From Methylobacterium sp. Leaf91 (GTDB lineage: Bacteria > Pseudomonadota > Alphaproteobacteria > Rhizobiales > Beijerinckiaceae): a DNA stretch of 64,000 bases. Shown piece by piece: positions 52,876 through 61,447 of the stretch; the stretch's first letter is position 1; each line of letters begins with the position of its first letter. The stretch covers positions 124,978-188,977 of the forward strand of contig NZ_LMMP01000051.1 of the NCBI RefSeq assembly GCF_001422815.1, written 5' to 3'. Under the pieces are notes generated by a model, which saw only the letters and a program-made list of their open reading frames with translations, ran no database searches and was not told where the DNA came from. The position numbers and the translations under genes are program-made.

Positions 52876-54195
52876 ATGGGACGGCAGTTTTCGGGGGCAC
52901 GAGTGTTCGGACGAATTGAACGGGATGGGCGTGCGGCGCTCGTCCTGACGGCACTACTCGCCCTGCCGGCCTGCGCCGGCCGCCCGTCCGGCGTGCTCCT
53001 GCCCATCGCCGATGCGGGGGCGGTGCCCGGGACCTCGCGTGTCGACATGCTCGTTGCGACGACCCGCAAATCCGCGGCGGACAAGGGCGTTCTGTTCTCC
53101 GGCGAGCGGGGCGAGGCCGTGACCTATACCGACCTCGCGGTCTCTATCCCGCCGGACGCCACGCGACAGCCCGGCTCGGTTCAATGGCCGAAATCCGTTC
53201 CGGGCAATCCGGCCACCGACTTCGTGGCACTGCGCGCCGACCCGGTCGAGCGGTCGAAGGTCGCCACCTGGACAGGTCGGTCGGTCCGGCGCGGGGCCAA
53301 GCGCCACGCTCTCGTCTTCGTGCACGGCTTCAACAACAAGTTCGAGGACGCGGTCTTTCGGTTCGCGCAGATCGTGCATGATTCCGGCGCCGAGGTCGCA
53401 CCCGTCCTGTTCACGTGGCCGTCGCGCGGCAGTGTGCTCGCCTATGGGTACGACCGGGAGAGTACCAACTTCTCCCGCAACGCCCTGGAGACGCTGTTGC
53501 GCGACCTCGCGCGGGACCCGAATGTCGGTGAGATCACCGTCCTGGCCCACTCGATGGGCAACTGGCTCGCCCTGGAAAGCCTCCGTCAGATGGCCATCCG
53601 CGACAAGCGCGTGGCCCCCAAGATCCGAAACGTGATCCTGGCGGCACCCGACGTCGATATGGACCTCGCCCGCGCTGCGTTCCACGACATGGGCAAGGAC
53701 CGCCCACGCCTGACGCTGATGGTGTCCGGGGACGACCAGGCTCTCGCCGTCTCCCGCTTGGTCTGGGGTGACAGCGTACGATTGGGGGCCATCGACCCTG
53801 CTGCCGAGCCCTATCGTTCCGAGTTGGAACGGGAGAACGTCGCAGTCCTGAACCTGTCGACAGTGAAGTCGGACGATGCGCTCAACCACGGCAAGTTCGC
53901 ATCCGGCGAAGTCGTCGCCTTGCTGGGTAGACGGCTTGCCGACGGCCAGCCGATCTCGGACGGGCAGATCGGCATCGGCGACCGGCTGGTGAGTACGGCC
54001 GCGGGTGCCGCATCGACGGTGGCGACGGGGGCGGCGTTGGCGGTTGCGGCCCCGGTCGCGCTCGTCGACCCGCAGACCCGTGAAACATATGGCGAGCACC
54101 TGTCGAACATGGGCTCGGGCCTCCGCGACACCGTGGGCTCCACAGTCGACCTCGCCGGTGCCCCGGTTCGCGCGCTGGGTGGAAGCGGGCGTTAG
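52876..54195 (+). CDS. DUF900-type alpha/beta hydrolase lipoprotein
   Basis: This 439-residue protein has a lipoprotein-like signal (ALVLTALLALPACAG) and an alpha/beta-hydrolase body: ALVFVHGFNNKFEDAVFRFA (oxyanion region), VLAHSMGNWLALESL (nucleophile Ser in H-S-M-G) and a late Asp/His region. This is the DUF900 esterase-like family of unknown substrate. A Gly/Ala-rich C-terminal tail (TAAGAASTVATGAALAVAA) may be membrane-associated. The exact start is uncertain. Confidence 0.8.
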   Translation: MGRQFSGARVFGRIERDGRAALVLTALLALPACAGRPSGVLLPIADAGAVPGTSRVDMLVATTRKSAADKGVLFSGERGEAVTYTDLAVSIPPDATRQPGSVQWPKSVPGNPATDFVALRADPVERSKVATWTGRSVRRGAKRHALVFVHGFNNKFEDAVFRFAQIVHDSGAEVAPVLFTWPSRGSVLAYGYDRESTNFSRNALETLLRDLARDPNVGEITVLAHSMGNWLALESLRQMAIRDKRVAPKIRNVILAAPDVDMDLARAAFHDMGKDRPRLTLMVSGDDQALAVSRLVWGDSVRLGAIDPAAEPYRSELERENVAVLNLSTVKSDDALNHGKFASGEVVALLGRRLADGQPISDGQIGIGDRLVSTAAGAASTVATGAALAVAAPVALVDPQTRETYGEHLSNMGSGLRDTVGSTVDLAGAPVRALGGSGR

Positions 54196-54515
54196 CGGGT
54201 CGCTCGGACGGAGGCGGAGACGTCCGGTCTCACGGCGGGGCAGGGGCAGGGCGGGCGTCGGAGAATGCCGGCGTCCCGGCGCTACGACCCGATGAGATTC
54301 CGTTAGCTTCGTCAAGGCGCTGCTTCGTCGTCAGGATCGGCTTGGCTGCGTCCATGGCTTCGGGATGCCGTACCGATCTCCTCCACCGCTCTCGCGACCC
54401 GTTCCGGCCCCTCGTCGGCACGCCTGCTCCGCTGCAATGTCGGCATCGCGGGGGTTGACGAGCCGCTATCTCACAGCCAGTTATATAGTACACTACATGA
54501 TAGCAAGCTTCACAA
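54196..54515. other. 320-bp intergenic region with a marR promoter
   Basis: Mostly GC-rich non-coding DNA. The last 45 bp become AT-rich (GTTATATAGTACACTACATG) and contain an imperfect palindrome TAGT-AC-ACTA at 54486-54495, 20 bp before the MarR ATG. That suits a MarR autoregulatory operator. Confidence 0.45.
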
Positions 54516-54950
54516 ATGGCAGACGATCGACAAAGCACCGCCGCGGAATTCTCCTTCGCGCTCAACGCGGCCGCCAACCGCATGGTGCGGCTGCACAAGC
54601 CGTTCCTGGAGCCGCTGGGCCTGACGTTCTCGCAGTACCTCGTCGCCCTCGAATTGATGAACGGCTCACCGCAATCCGTAGGCGAGTTGTGTGCCCGGCT
54701 CGACATGGAGACCGGCACACTGACGCCGTTGCTCAAGCGGCTGGAAGCCGCTGGCGTGGTCACGCGGACGCGTGACGCGTCCGACGAACGCCGGGTTCTG
54801 ATCGATCTCACCCCGCATGGCCGGGCCATGGAAGACGCGCTTCGCGGCATTCCCGACAAGATCCGGACGGCGTGCCAGCTGACCCCGGACGGCCTCGAAT
54901 CGCTACGGCGCACGCTGGACGCTCTCGCGCGCCCGACCACCGCCCCCTGA
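54516..54950 (+). CDS. MarR-family transcriptional regulator
   Basis: This 144-residue winged-helix protein is of the MarR/OhrR type: FSQYLVALELMNGSPQSVGE, LCARLDMETGTLTPLLKRLE and the wing DASDERRVLIDLTPHG. No conserved N-terminal redox Cys of OhrR is seen. It lies 34 bp before the reductase gene and probably represses it in response to a small molecule or oxidant. Confidence 0.9.
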   Translation: MADDRQSTAAEFSFALNAAANRMVRLHKPFLEPLGLTFSQYLVALELMNGSPQSVGELCARLDMETGTLTPLLKRLEAAGVVTRTRDASDERRVLIDLTPHGRAMEDALRGIPDKIRTACQLTPDGLESLRRTLDALARPTTAP

Positions 54951-54984
54951 AGGGGCCATCCATCCAACTGCACAGGAACCAGGC

Positions 54985-55731
54985 ATGAACATCGGCGTCA
55001 TCGGCACCGGCAATATCGGCGGCACGCTCGCCCGCAAGCTCAGCGCGGCAGGGCACGAGGTCCGCGTCGCGAATTCCAAGGGCCCCGACGGCGTCCGCGC
55101 CTTCGCCCAGGAGATCGGCGCGACTCCGGTCGATATCCGTGGCGCCGTCGAGGGCGCGGACCTCGTGATCCTGTCGATCCCGTTCCCCGCCGTGGCGACG
55201 CTGCCGAAGGACCTGTTCGACGGCTTGCCCGCGGCCACTCCCATCGTCGACACGGGCAATTACTATCCCGGCCTGCGCGATCCGCAGATCGCCGAACTCG
55301 ACGCCGGGAAGACGGAGAGCGTCTGGGTGTCGGAACAGGTCGGCCGCCCCATCATCAAGGCGTTCAACAACATCCTCGCCCATTCCCTCGCCGAACTCGG
55401 TCGTCCGGCGGGTGCGCCCGACCGGATCGCCGTCGCCGTGGCCGGCGATGACGATGCCGCGAAGCGGACCGTCATGGGCATCGTGGACCAGATCGGCTTC
55501 GACCCGGTGGATGCCGGAATGCTGGCGGAATCCTGGCGTCAGCAGCCCGCCACCCCGAGCTATTGCTGCGACTACGACGCGGAGACGATGCACGAGGCCC
55601 TGCTCGCCGCGGTGAAGGGAGAGGCTCCGAAGACCTTGAACCGGGTCTACGGCCTCATGGGAAAGCTCGGTCCCAACCCCAGCCATGCCGACATCATCGC
55701 CATGAACCGTTCGGTGCATTCCGGCAATTGA
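54985..55731 (+). CDS. F420-type NADP oxidoreductase-like (Rossmann) protein
   Basis: This 248-residue protein has an N-terminal NAD(P)-binding motif (MNIGVIGTGNIGGTLARKLS, G-x-G-x-x-G). The ADLVILSIPFPA, IVDTGNYYPGL and AFNNILAHSL segments are those of the NADP-dependent F420 oxidoreductase-like family. Most bacteria without F420 carry such genes, so the substrate is probably another NADPH-linked metabolite. Paired with the upstream MarR regulator. Confidence 0.8.
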   Translation: MNIGVIGTGNIGGTLARKLSAAGHEVRVANSKGPDGVRAFAQEIGATPVDIRGAVEGADLVILSIPFPAVATLPKDLFDGLPAATPIVDTGNYYPGLRDPQIAELDAGKTESVWVSEQVGRPIIKAFNNILAHSLAELGRPAGAPDRIAVAVAGDDDAAKRTVMGIVDQIGFDPVDAGMLAESWRQQPATPSYCCDYDAETMHEALLAAVKGEAPKTLNRVYGLMGKLGPNPSHADIIAMNRSVHSGN

Positions 55732-56126
55732 GAACGGCCAACGCGAACCCTGGGAATACGCGACTTAAAAACCTGCTCCTGCACCGAGGTGACCCTGGCA
55801 GACCTGCCCGAAGCACTGGCGGCCGCCGATCTGGCACGCTCGCGCAGGCGGCGGGACCTGATGTTCGCAGTCTAACCAGGAGCGGTTCGAATTCGGGACC
55901 AATCCGGGTCGGGACTTCATCGTGTGGCTCTCGCAGATCCTCAACGCGGCTCAGAGCCAGCATTCCTGTCCGCCTCTCGTGACGGACAGGCCTCGGGATG
56001 GGCGTTCCAGGTGGCTCACGCCGAAGCCCAGTGGCTTCGAGGCCGTACGCGCCCGGCGCGTCGAGAGGCGAGGGGGCGCGCAGCCTGATGACGGATACAC
56101 CGCGCCCGCCGGCTCAGGCGTCGATC
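55732..56126. other. 395-bp region with no supported gene
   Basis: Composition stays GC-rich but frames are interrupted. 55922-56188 has an open frame without ribosome binding site or family match. I see no hairpin or repeat of note here. It may hold gene remnants that I cannot identify. Confidence 0.4.
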
Positions 56127-56360
56127 TCATAGAAGAAGCTCGATTTGGTCGGCCGACATCACCACCGCATCCGGACGATGGCCGGTGAGGTCGGTCGCGT
56201 AGTGCAGCGCATCGTGCCGTGTGCGGAACAGACCGCCGCCGAGGCCGTGGACTTCCATGGCGACCCAGTTCCCCTGCGGGTCCTGGCCAACGATGAAGCG
56301 TCTGGAGGGAGGCTCGGCCGCTTTCGAGGCGAGGGCGGCGACCGGAATGGTGACAGGCAT
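56127..56360 (-). CDS. Small hypothetical protein, Methylobacterium type
   Basis: This 77-residue protein begins MPVTIPVAALASKAAEPPSR (ATG 56360; a longer frame reaches 56456). The body FIVGQDPQGNWVAMEVHGLG and GLFRTRHDALHYATDLTGHR, then DAVVMSADQIELLL, reads as a small beta-sheet domain. I recall short proteins of this pattern in Methylobacterium. Function unknown; start uncertain. Confidence 0.55.
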   Translation of the reverse strand: MPVTIPVAALASKAAEPPSRRFIVGQDPQGNWVAMEVHGLGGGLFRTRHDALHYATDLTGHRPDAVVMSADQIELLL

Positions 56361-56616
56361 GGAACGGCCGGGGTTCGCGCGATCCATCGGTGGACCGCCC
56401 CCAAAAGCTGTATCCGGGCGCATAAAGGTTCGAGCGGGAGACGGCGGCTTCCGCATGACTATCCCATCAGGATTCCCCGCAAATGCAAGGACCGACCGGA
56501 AGACGCACTTGCGCGCTCCTAGGGCACCGCCCCGTCCATCTTACGCGGACGTATCCCATGACACCCGATCCCCAACGTTCTCGGAGATCGGGCATCGGGA
56601 AGGGACGGTATCCCTC

Positions 56617-57762
56617 TCAGACGAACCGCAGGTTGCTGCGCGTCAGCTGGTCGATGGACGCGCAGCCCATCAACCTCATGTCGCGTTCGATTTCGGACCG
56701 CATCAGGTCCAGGGCGCGCTCGACGCCCGGCTGACCGGCTGCGGCGAGAGGGAACAGGTAGTACCGACCCAGGCCGACCGCCTTCGCGCCGAGTGACAGG
56801 GCCTTCAACACGTGGGTACCGCGCTGAACGCCCCCATCCATGATCACGTCGATCCGGTCGCCGACCGCGTCCACGATCTCCGCGAGCTGATCGAATGCCG
56901 AGCAGGAGCCGTCGAGCTGGCGTCCGCCGTGATTCGACAGCACGATACCGGTGCAGCCGATCTCGACCGCGCGCTTGGCATCGTCCACCGACATCACGCC
57001 TTTGAGGCAGAACTGGCCGCCCCATTCCCGAACCATGGCGGCCACGTCGTCCCATGACAGGCAGGGATCGAGCATCTCGGTGAAGTAACGGCTGATCGAG
57101 AGCGCGCCCCCACCCATGTCCACATGGCCGTCGAGCTGAGGCAGCTTGAAGCTCTCGTGGGTCAGGTAGTTGATCGCCCAGGCCGGCTTCACCGCGAACT
57201 GCATCATCCCGGCGAGGGTCAGGCGAAACGGGATGGAGAAGCCCGTCCGCTTGTCGCGTTCGCGGTTGCCGCCCGTGATGCTGTCGACCGTCAGCATCAT
57301 CACCTCGATACCCGCCTGCTTGGCCCGTTCCATCATCGCGCGGTTCAGGCCGCGGTCCTTGTGAAAGTAGAACTGATAGACCTGCGGACCGCTGCTGATC
57401 CGGCGTGCCTCTTCCAGGCTCACCGTCCCGAGGGAGGACACGCCGAACATCGTTCCATGCTTGCCGGCCGCAGCGGCGACGGCCCGCTCGCCCTCGTGGT
57501 GGAACAGCCGCTGCAAGGCGGTCGGCGAGCAATAGACCGGCATGGCGAGCTTCTGGCCCATCACCGTCACGGACATGTCGATCTCGCCCACGCCACGCAG
57601 GACGTTGGGGACGAGTTGGCAAGTCTCGAACGCGGCGGTGTTGCGCCGGTAGGTCACTTCGTCGTCCGCTGCCCCGTCGATGTAGTCGAAGATCGGTCCC
57701 GGCAGGCGCGCCTGTGCCATGCGGCGGAAATCGTGGAAGCTGTGACAGTCGCTCAGACGCAT
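56617..57762 (-). CDS. lldD: FMN-dependent L-lactate dehydrogenase / alpha-hydroxy-acid oxidase
   Basis: This 381-residue TIM-barrel flavoprotein oxidises L-lactate (or a related 2-hydroxy acid) to pyruvate. Motifs are FHDFRRMAQARLPGPIFDYI, PVYCSPTALQRLFHHEGERA, VYQFYFHKDRG, LTVDSITGGNRERD and VLSNHGGRQLDGS with the catalytic His. DGGVQRGTHVLKALSLGAKA gives the FMN phosphate site. ATG at 57762 follows a stretch lacking coding signs. It lies next to a broken lactate permease, which supports lactate as the historical substrate. Confidence 0.9.
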   Translation of the reverse strand: MRLSDCHSFHDFRRMAQARLPGPIFDYIDGAADDEVTYRRNTAAFETCQLVPNVLRGVGEIDMSVTVMGQKLAMPVYCSPTALQRLFHHEGERAVAAAAGKHGTMFGVSSLGTVSLEEARRISSGPQVYQFYFHKDRGLNRAMMERAKQAGIEVMMLTVDSITGGNRERDKRTGFSIPFRLTLAGMMQFAVKPAWAINYLTHESFKLPQLDGHVDMGGGALSISRYFTEMLDPCLSWDDVAAMVREWGGQFCLKGVMSVDDAKRAVEIGCTGIVLSNHGGRQLDGSCSAFDQLAEIVDAVGDRIDVIMDGGVQRGTHVLKALSLGAKAVGLGRYYLFPLAAAGQPGVERALDLMRSEIERDMRLMGCASIDQLTRSNLRFV

Positions 57763-57843
57763 CGTGGGTCTCCGCGGGCGCGTCGCGCCATCGCCGAATG
57801 AAGGAAAGAAGCGGGGGCGCTCCTGCGCCCCCTGCCAAGATCT

Positions 57844-57892
57844 GCGCTCTCTTATCGCCGAACCGGCATCCACTTCGGCGGTGAGCGCTCTA
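57844..57892. repeat. Dispersed palindromic element, copy 2
   Basis: The core 57855-57892 matches 45771-45808 at 34 of 38 positions. It has nested symmetry: outer arms GCGCTC (57844) and GAGCGC (57883), and an inner stem CGCCGAA / TTCGGCG. It sits between the start of lldD and the lldP remnant. Confidence 0.85.
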
Positions 57893-57899
57893 GCAGGTT

Positions 57900-58238
57900 T
57901 CAATGCGCCGGGACCATGGCTGTGAAGGACGGCAGATAGGTTTGCGGCATCACCAGCACACCGACGAGGCAGGCAAGCGCGATCGATTGGAAGATGTCGT
58001 AGCGCAATATCCTCGCCTCAGTGCCCTACCACTGCGTCGCAGTGGAGGCGACGACGATGGACTGCGCGTCGATCATCTTGCCCATTACGCCCCCGGAGGA
58101 GTTGGACGCGGCCATCAGGACCGGCGACAGCCCGAGTTGCACCGCCGTGATCTTCTGCAGGCCGCCGAACAACACGTTCGAGGCCGCAAGGGCAACACCG
58201 AACCAACCCAGCATGGCACCGGTGCCGGAGTACGCGGT
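57900..58238 (-). pseudogene. lldP: L-lactate permease (LctP family) 3' remnant
   Basis: Frame reading gives LGWFGVALAASNVLFGGLQK, ITAVQLGLSPVLMAASNSSG, GVMGKMIDAQSIVVAS, then, after an in-frame TAG at 58026-58028, RILRYDIFQSIALACLVGVL. This is the conserved C-terminal end of lactate permeases, about 110 of roughly 550 residues. The usual G-S-D-T of the G-V-x-L-T-G-S-D-T-S motif appears deleted (GVALAASNVL), a second sign of decay. The 5' four-fifths of the gene are absent, replaced by the end of the transketolase-type gene region. lldD remains intact next to it. Confidence 0.8.
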
Positions 58239-58319
58239 GACAGATGCACCACATCGGCACCGCTCACGCCAACGGCGTGCAGCGCGAGGAAGCGGATGCG
58301 GATGCAGCGGGCGTCAGGC

Positions 58320-60713
58320 TCAAGCGAGTTGGAGATGCCGGATCCGGCGACCCGGGGCGATGGCCTGGGCCGCCGTGGCGATGCCCCGTGCATCGATGCC
58401 GAAATACCGGTGGAGGTCGGCGATCGTGCCGGTCTGCCCAAAATGCGAGACGCCGAGGGCGCGGGTGCGGTGGCCCATCACCGAGCCGAGCCAGCCGAGG
58501 GTGGCGGGGTGGCCGTCGAGGACGGTGACGAGGCCGCAATGGCTGGGCACGTCGGCGAGCAGTCGCTCGATATGGCTCGACGCGCCCGGCGCCCCCCGCT
58601 CGCGCAGCCCTTGCGCGGTATTCCAGCCGGCCTGCAGCCGGTCGGCGGAGGTGACGGCGAGGAGGCCGACATCGCGCCGATCCTCGGCCATCAGGCCCGT
58701 GGCGGCGATCGCCTCGGGGGCGATGGCGCCCTGATAGGCGACGACGACCTCCGCGTTCGGGCCGGGCCGGCGCAGCCAGTAGGCCCCCGCCACCATGTCG
58801 GCGGCAAGATCCGAATCGATCACTCGGACCGGCTGCTCCACGACCCGCGTCGAGAGCCGGAAATAGGCCGAGCCGCCGGCCGCATCGGGCAGGCAGGTGA
58901 CCGGGTCGGGCTCGGGCGCGCCGCTCCGCTGCATATGCGCGAAGGCGAAGCGCAGCAGCACGGCGAGTTCGTCCACGAAGGCCGGCTCGAAGGCGGAGAG
59001 CCCGTCCTGGCCCATGCCGATCAGCGGCGTCTTGATCGACTGATGGGCGCCGCCCTCGGGGGCGAGGGTGATGCCGGCCGGCGTCGCCACCAGGATGAAG
59101 CGCGCATCCTGGTAGCAGGCGTAGTTCAGGGCGTCCAAGCCGCGCTCGATGAAGGGATCGTAGAGGGTGCCCACCGGCAGCAGGCGCTCGCCGAAGATCG
59201 CGTGCGACAGGCCGAGCGCCGAGAGCGCGGTGAACAGGTTCGATTCGGCGATGCCGAGTTCGAGGTGCTGGCCGGTGGGCGCGAAGGTCCAGTTGAAGGT
59301 CGAGGGAATGCGCTCCTGGCGGAAGAGGTCGGCCATGGCTTGCTTGGCGAAGAGGCCGCGCCGGTTCACCCAGGCACCGAGATTGGTCGAGACCGTGACG
59401 TCGGGCGAGGTGGTGACGATGCGCGCCGCGAAGGCGCCGTCGGTCTTGGCGATCTCGTGCATCAGCAGGCCGAACCCGGCTTGGGTCGAGAGCGAGGCCT
59501 GCCTCGGAGTCGCGAAGCGCTCCGGCACCGGGATCGCCGGGGCCTCGTAGCGGCGGCGCCCCCGCTGGACGAAGGGCACCTCGGCGAGGAAGCGCCGCAT
59601 GGCCTCCGGCGCGATGTCGAGGCCCTCGAAAGGGTCCCATTCGCGGCCGGGCCGGATGCCCATTTCGGCCCGGAAGCCCTCGACCTGGGTCGGGGTCAGC
59701 AGGCCCGCATGGTTGTCCTTGTGGCCTGCGAGCGGCAGGCCGTGGCCCTTGATCGTGTAGGCGATGAAGCAGACCGGGCGGTCATGGGCGCGGGCCGCCT
59801 CGAAGGCCTCCAGCAGCATGGGCAGGTCGTGGCCGCCGAGATTGCCCATCAGGGCGGCGAGTTCCGCATCCGAGCGCCGGTCGATCAGGGCCGACACGTC
59901 GCCCTGGTCGCCGAGTTCCTCCGTGAGGCGCCGCCGCCAGGCCGCGCCGCCCTGGAAGGCCAGCGCCGAATAGGTCTGGTTCGGGCAGGACTCGATCCAG
60001 TCCTTCAGGTGCTCGCCGCCCGGCTCCGCGAAGGCGGCGCGCTGGAGCGTGCCGTGGCGGAGCACGACGACGTCCCAGCCGAAATTGCGGAACATCGCCT
60101 CGAACTTCGACCACAATCCCTCGCGCACCACCGCGTCGAGGCTCTGGCGGTTGTAGTCGACGATCCACCAGGTGTTGCGCAAGCCGTGCTTCCAGCCCTC
60201 CAGCAGGGCCTCGAAGATGTTGCCTTCGTCCATCTCGGCATCGCCGATGAGGGCGACCATCTTGCCCTCGGGCCGCTCGCCGCCCCACCCCTTCGCCCGT
60301 ACGTAATCCTGCGTCAGCGACGCGAAGAGCGTCTGCGCCACGCCGAGGCCGACCGAGCCCGTGGAGAAGTCGACGTCGTCCACGTCCTTGGTGCGCGACG
60401 GATAGGACTGGGCGCCGCCGAAGCCGCGGAAGTTCTCCAGCTTCTCACGGGTCTGCTGGCCGAACAGGTATTGCAGGGCGTGGAAGACCGGGCTCGCATG
60501 GGGCTTCACCGCGACCCGATCCTCAGGGCGCAGCACGGCGCCGTAGAGCGTCGTCATGATCGCGCAGAGCGAGGCCGAGGAGGCCTGGTGGCCGCCCACC
60601 TTCAACCCGTCCGCCGAGGCGCGGAGGTGGTTGGCGTTGTGGATGATCCAGGTCGAGAGCCAGAGGCTCTTCCGGGCCAGCGCGGTCAGGTGGGGTAATC
60701 GCGGATCGCTCAT
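58320..60713 (-). CDS. AceE-like homodimeric 2-oxoacid dehydrogenase E1 (transketolase family)
   Basis: This 797-residue ThDP enzyme opens with a GGHQASSASLCAIMTTLYGA helix. A ThDP motif LIGDAEMDEGNIFEALLEGW followed by an N-containing DYNRQSLDAVV near residues 155-185, and a pyrimidine domain with GQHLELGIAESNLFTALSAL, follow. Layout and the GD-x-EMDE motif are those of AceE/MdeB-type E1 rather than a pentose-phosphate transketolase. Length is about 80-90 residues below AceE. No E2 or E3 gene is nearby. Divergence from an Lrp regulator suggests a role in degradation of an amino-acid-derived 2-oxoacid. Confidence 0.75.
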   Translation of the reverse strand: MSDPRLPHLTALARKSLWLSTWIIHNANHLRASADGLKVGGHQASSASLCAIMTTLYGAVLRPEDRVAVKPHASPVFHALQYLFGQQTREKLENFRGFGGAQSYPSRTKDVDDVDFSTGSVGLGVAQTLFASLTQDYVRAKGWGGERPEGKMVALIGDAEMDEGNIFEALLEGWKHGLRNTWWIVDYNRQSLDAVVREGLWSKFEAMFRNFGWDVVVLRHGTLQRAAFAEPGGEHLKDWIESCPNQTYSALAFQGGAAWRRRLTEELGDQGDVSALIDRRSDAELAALMGNLGGHDLPMLLEAFEAARAHDRPVCFIAYTIKGHGLPLAGHKDNHAGLLTPTQVEGFRAEMGIRPGREWDPFEGLDIAPEAMRRFLAEVPFVQRGRRRYEAPAIPVPERFATPRQASLSTQAGFGLLMHEIAKTDGAFAARIVTTSPDVTVSTNLGAWVNRRGLFAKQAMADLFRQERIPSTFNWTFAPTGQHLELGIAESNLFTALSALGLSHAIFGERLLPVGTLYDPFIERGLDALNYACYQDARFILVATPAGITLAPEGGAHQSIKTPLIGMGQDGLSAFEPAFVDELAVLLRFAFAHMQRSGAPEPDPVTCLPDAAGGSAYFRLSTRVVEQPVRVIDSDLAADMVAGAYWLRRPGPNAEVVVAYQGAIAPEAIAATGLMAEDRRDVGLLAVTSADRLQAGWNTAQGLRERGAPGASSHIERLLADVPSHCGLVTVLDGHPATLGWLGSVMGHRTRALGVSHFGQTGTIADLHRYFGIDARGIATAAQAIAPGRRIRHLQLA

Positions 60714-60819
60714 GGGCCAATCGTAGCCATGGCGTGGGGCGAAAAGGGACCAAACCCACTTGCCGGATGCAAGGATTGTGGCTCAGATCGGCTGCCGGGG
60801 TCACGATCGCGAGTGTTCT

Positions 60820-61308
60820 GTGCCAAAAGCCGATTTCGACGCCATCGACTGCAATATCCTCGTCGCGCTCCAGGAGGATGCCCGTCTGACGGTGCTGCAG
60901 CTCGGCGAACGGGTCGGGCTTTCCGCCTCGCCCTGCGCGAGGCGCGTGCGCCGCCTGGAGGCCGCCGGGGTGATCAAGGCCTACGTGGCGGTCGTCGACC
61001 AGACGGCGGTCGGGCTGCCGGTCAGCGTCTTCGCCTCGGTGAAGCTGGAACGCCAGCGCGAGGAGGAGCTCGACCGCTTCACCATGGCCGTCATCCGCTG
61101 GCCGGAGGTGGTCGATTGCTACCTGATGACGGGGCAGCGCGACTACCTGCTCCGGATCGTCGTCGAGGATCTCGAAGCCTACGAGCGCTTTCTCAAGAAC
61201 AAGCTCACCCGCCTCGACGGCGTCGCAGCGATCGAATCGAGCTTCGCCCTCGGCCAGATCAAGCGCGCGAACGCGTTGCCGATCCGAGCGGAGGATGGAA
61301 AACGGTGA
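60820..61308 (+). CDS. Lrp/AsnC-family transcriptional regulator
   Basis: This 162-residue protein has a helix-turn-helix (DCNILVALQEDARLTVLQLG, GLSASPCARRVRRLEAAGVI) and a RAM/ACT-like effector domain (VDCYLMTGQRDYLLRIVVED). GTG start at 60820 gives typical family length; the frame is open upstream to 60760. It is divergent from the E1-like gene by 106 bp and probably controls it in response to an amino acid. Confidence 0.85.
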   Translation: MPKADFDAIDCNILVALQEDARLTVLQLGERVGLSASPCARRVRRLEAAGVIKAYVAVVDQTAVGLPVSVFASVKLERQREEELDRFTMAVIRWPEVVDCYLMTGQRDYLLRIVVEDLEAYERFLKNKLTRLDGVAAIESSFALGQIKRANALPIRAEDGKR

Positions 61309-61447
61309 TGACCGGGCCTCGCCCTCGATCCGCTGGGGTCGGAACAACCAGGCGATGACACATCGCCTCTGAGCCGACCTGCTCTCGTGGTGCCCCCGGC
61401 CCACCGAAGGGTGGAACGGAGGCACGGGTTGCTCGCAGCCGCGACGA

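Noticed and set aside
57903..60698. Long open frame of 931 codons on the plus strand opposite the AceE-like gene
   Set aside because: It mirrors the minus-strand gene, is rich in Arg/Gly/Glu and lacks any domain. It is a shadow frame caused by high GC.
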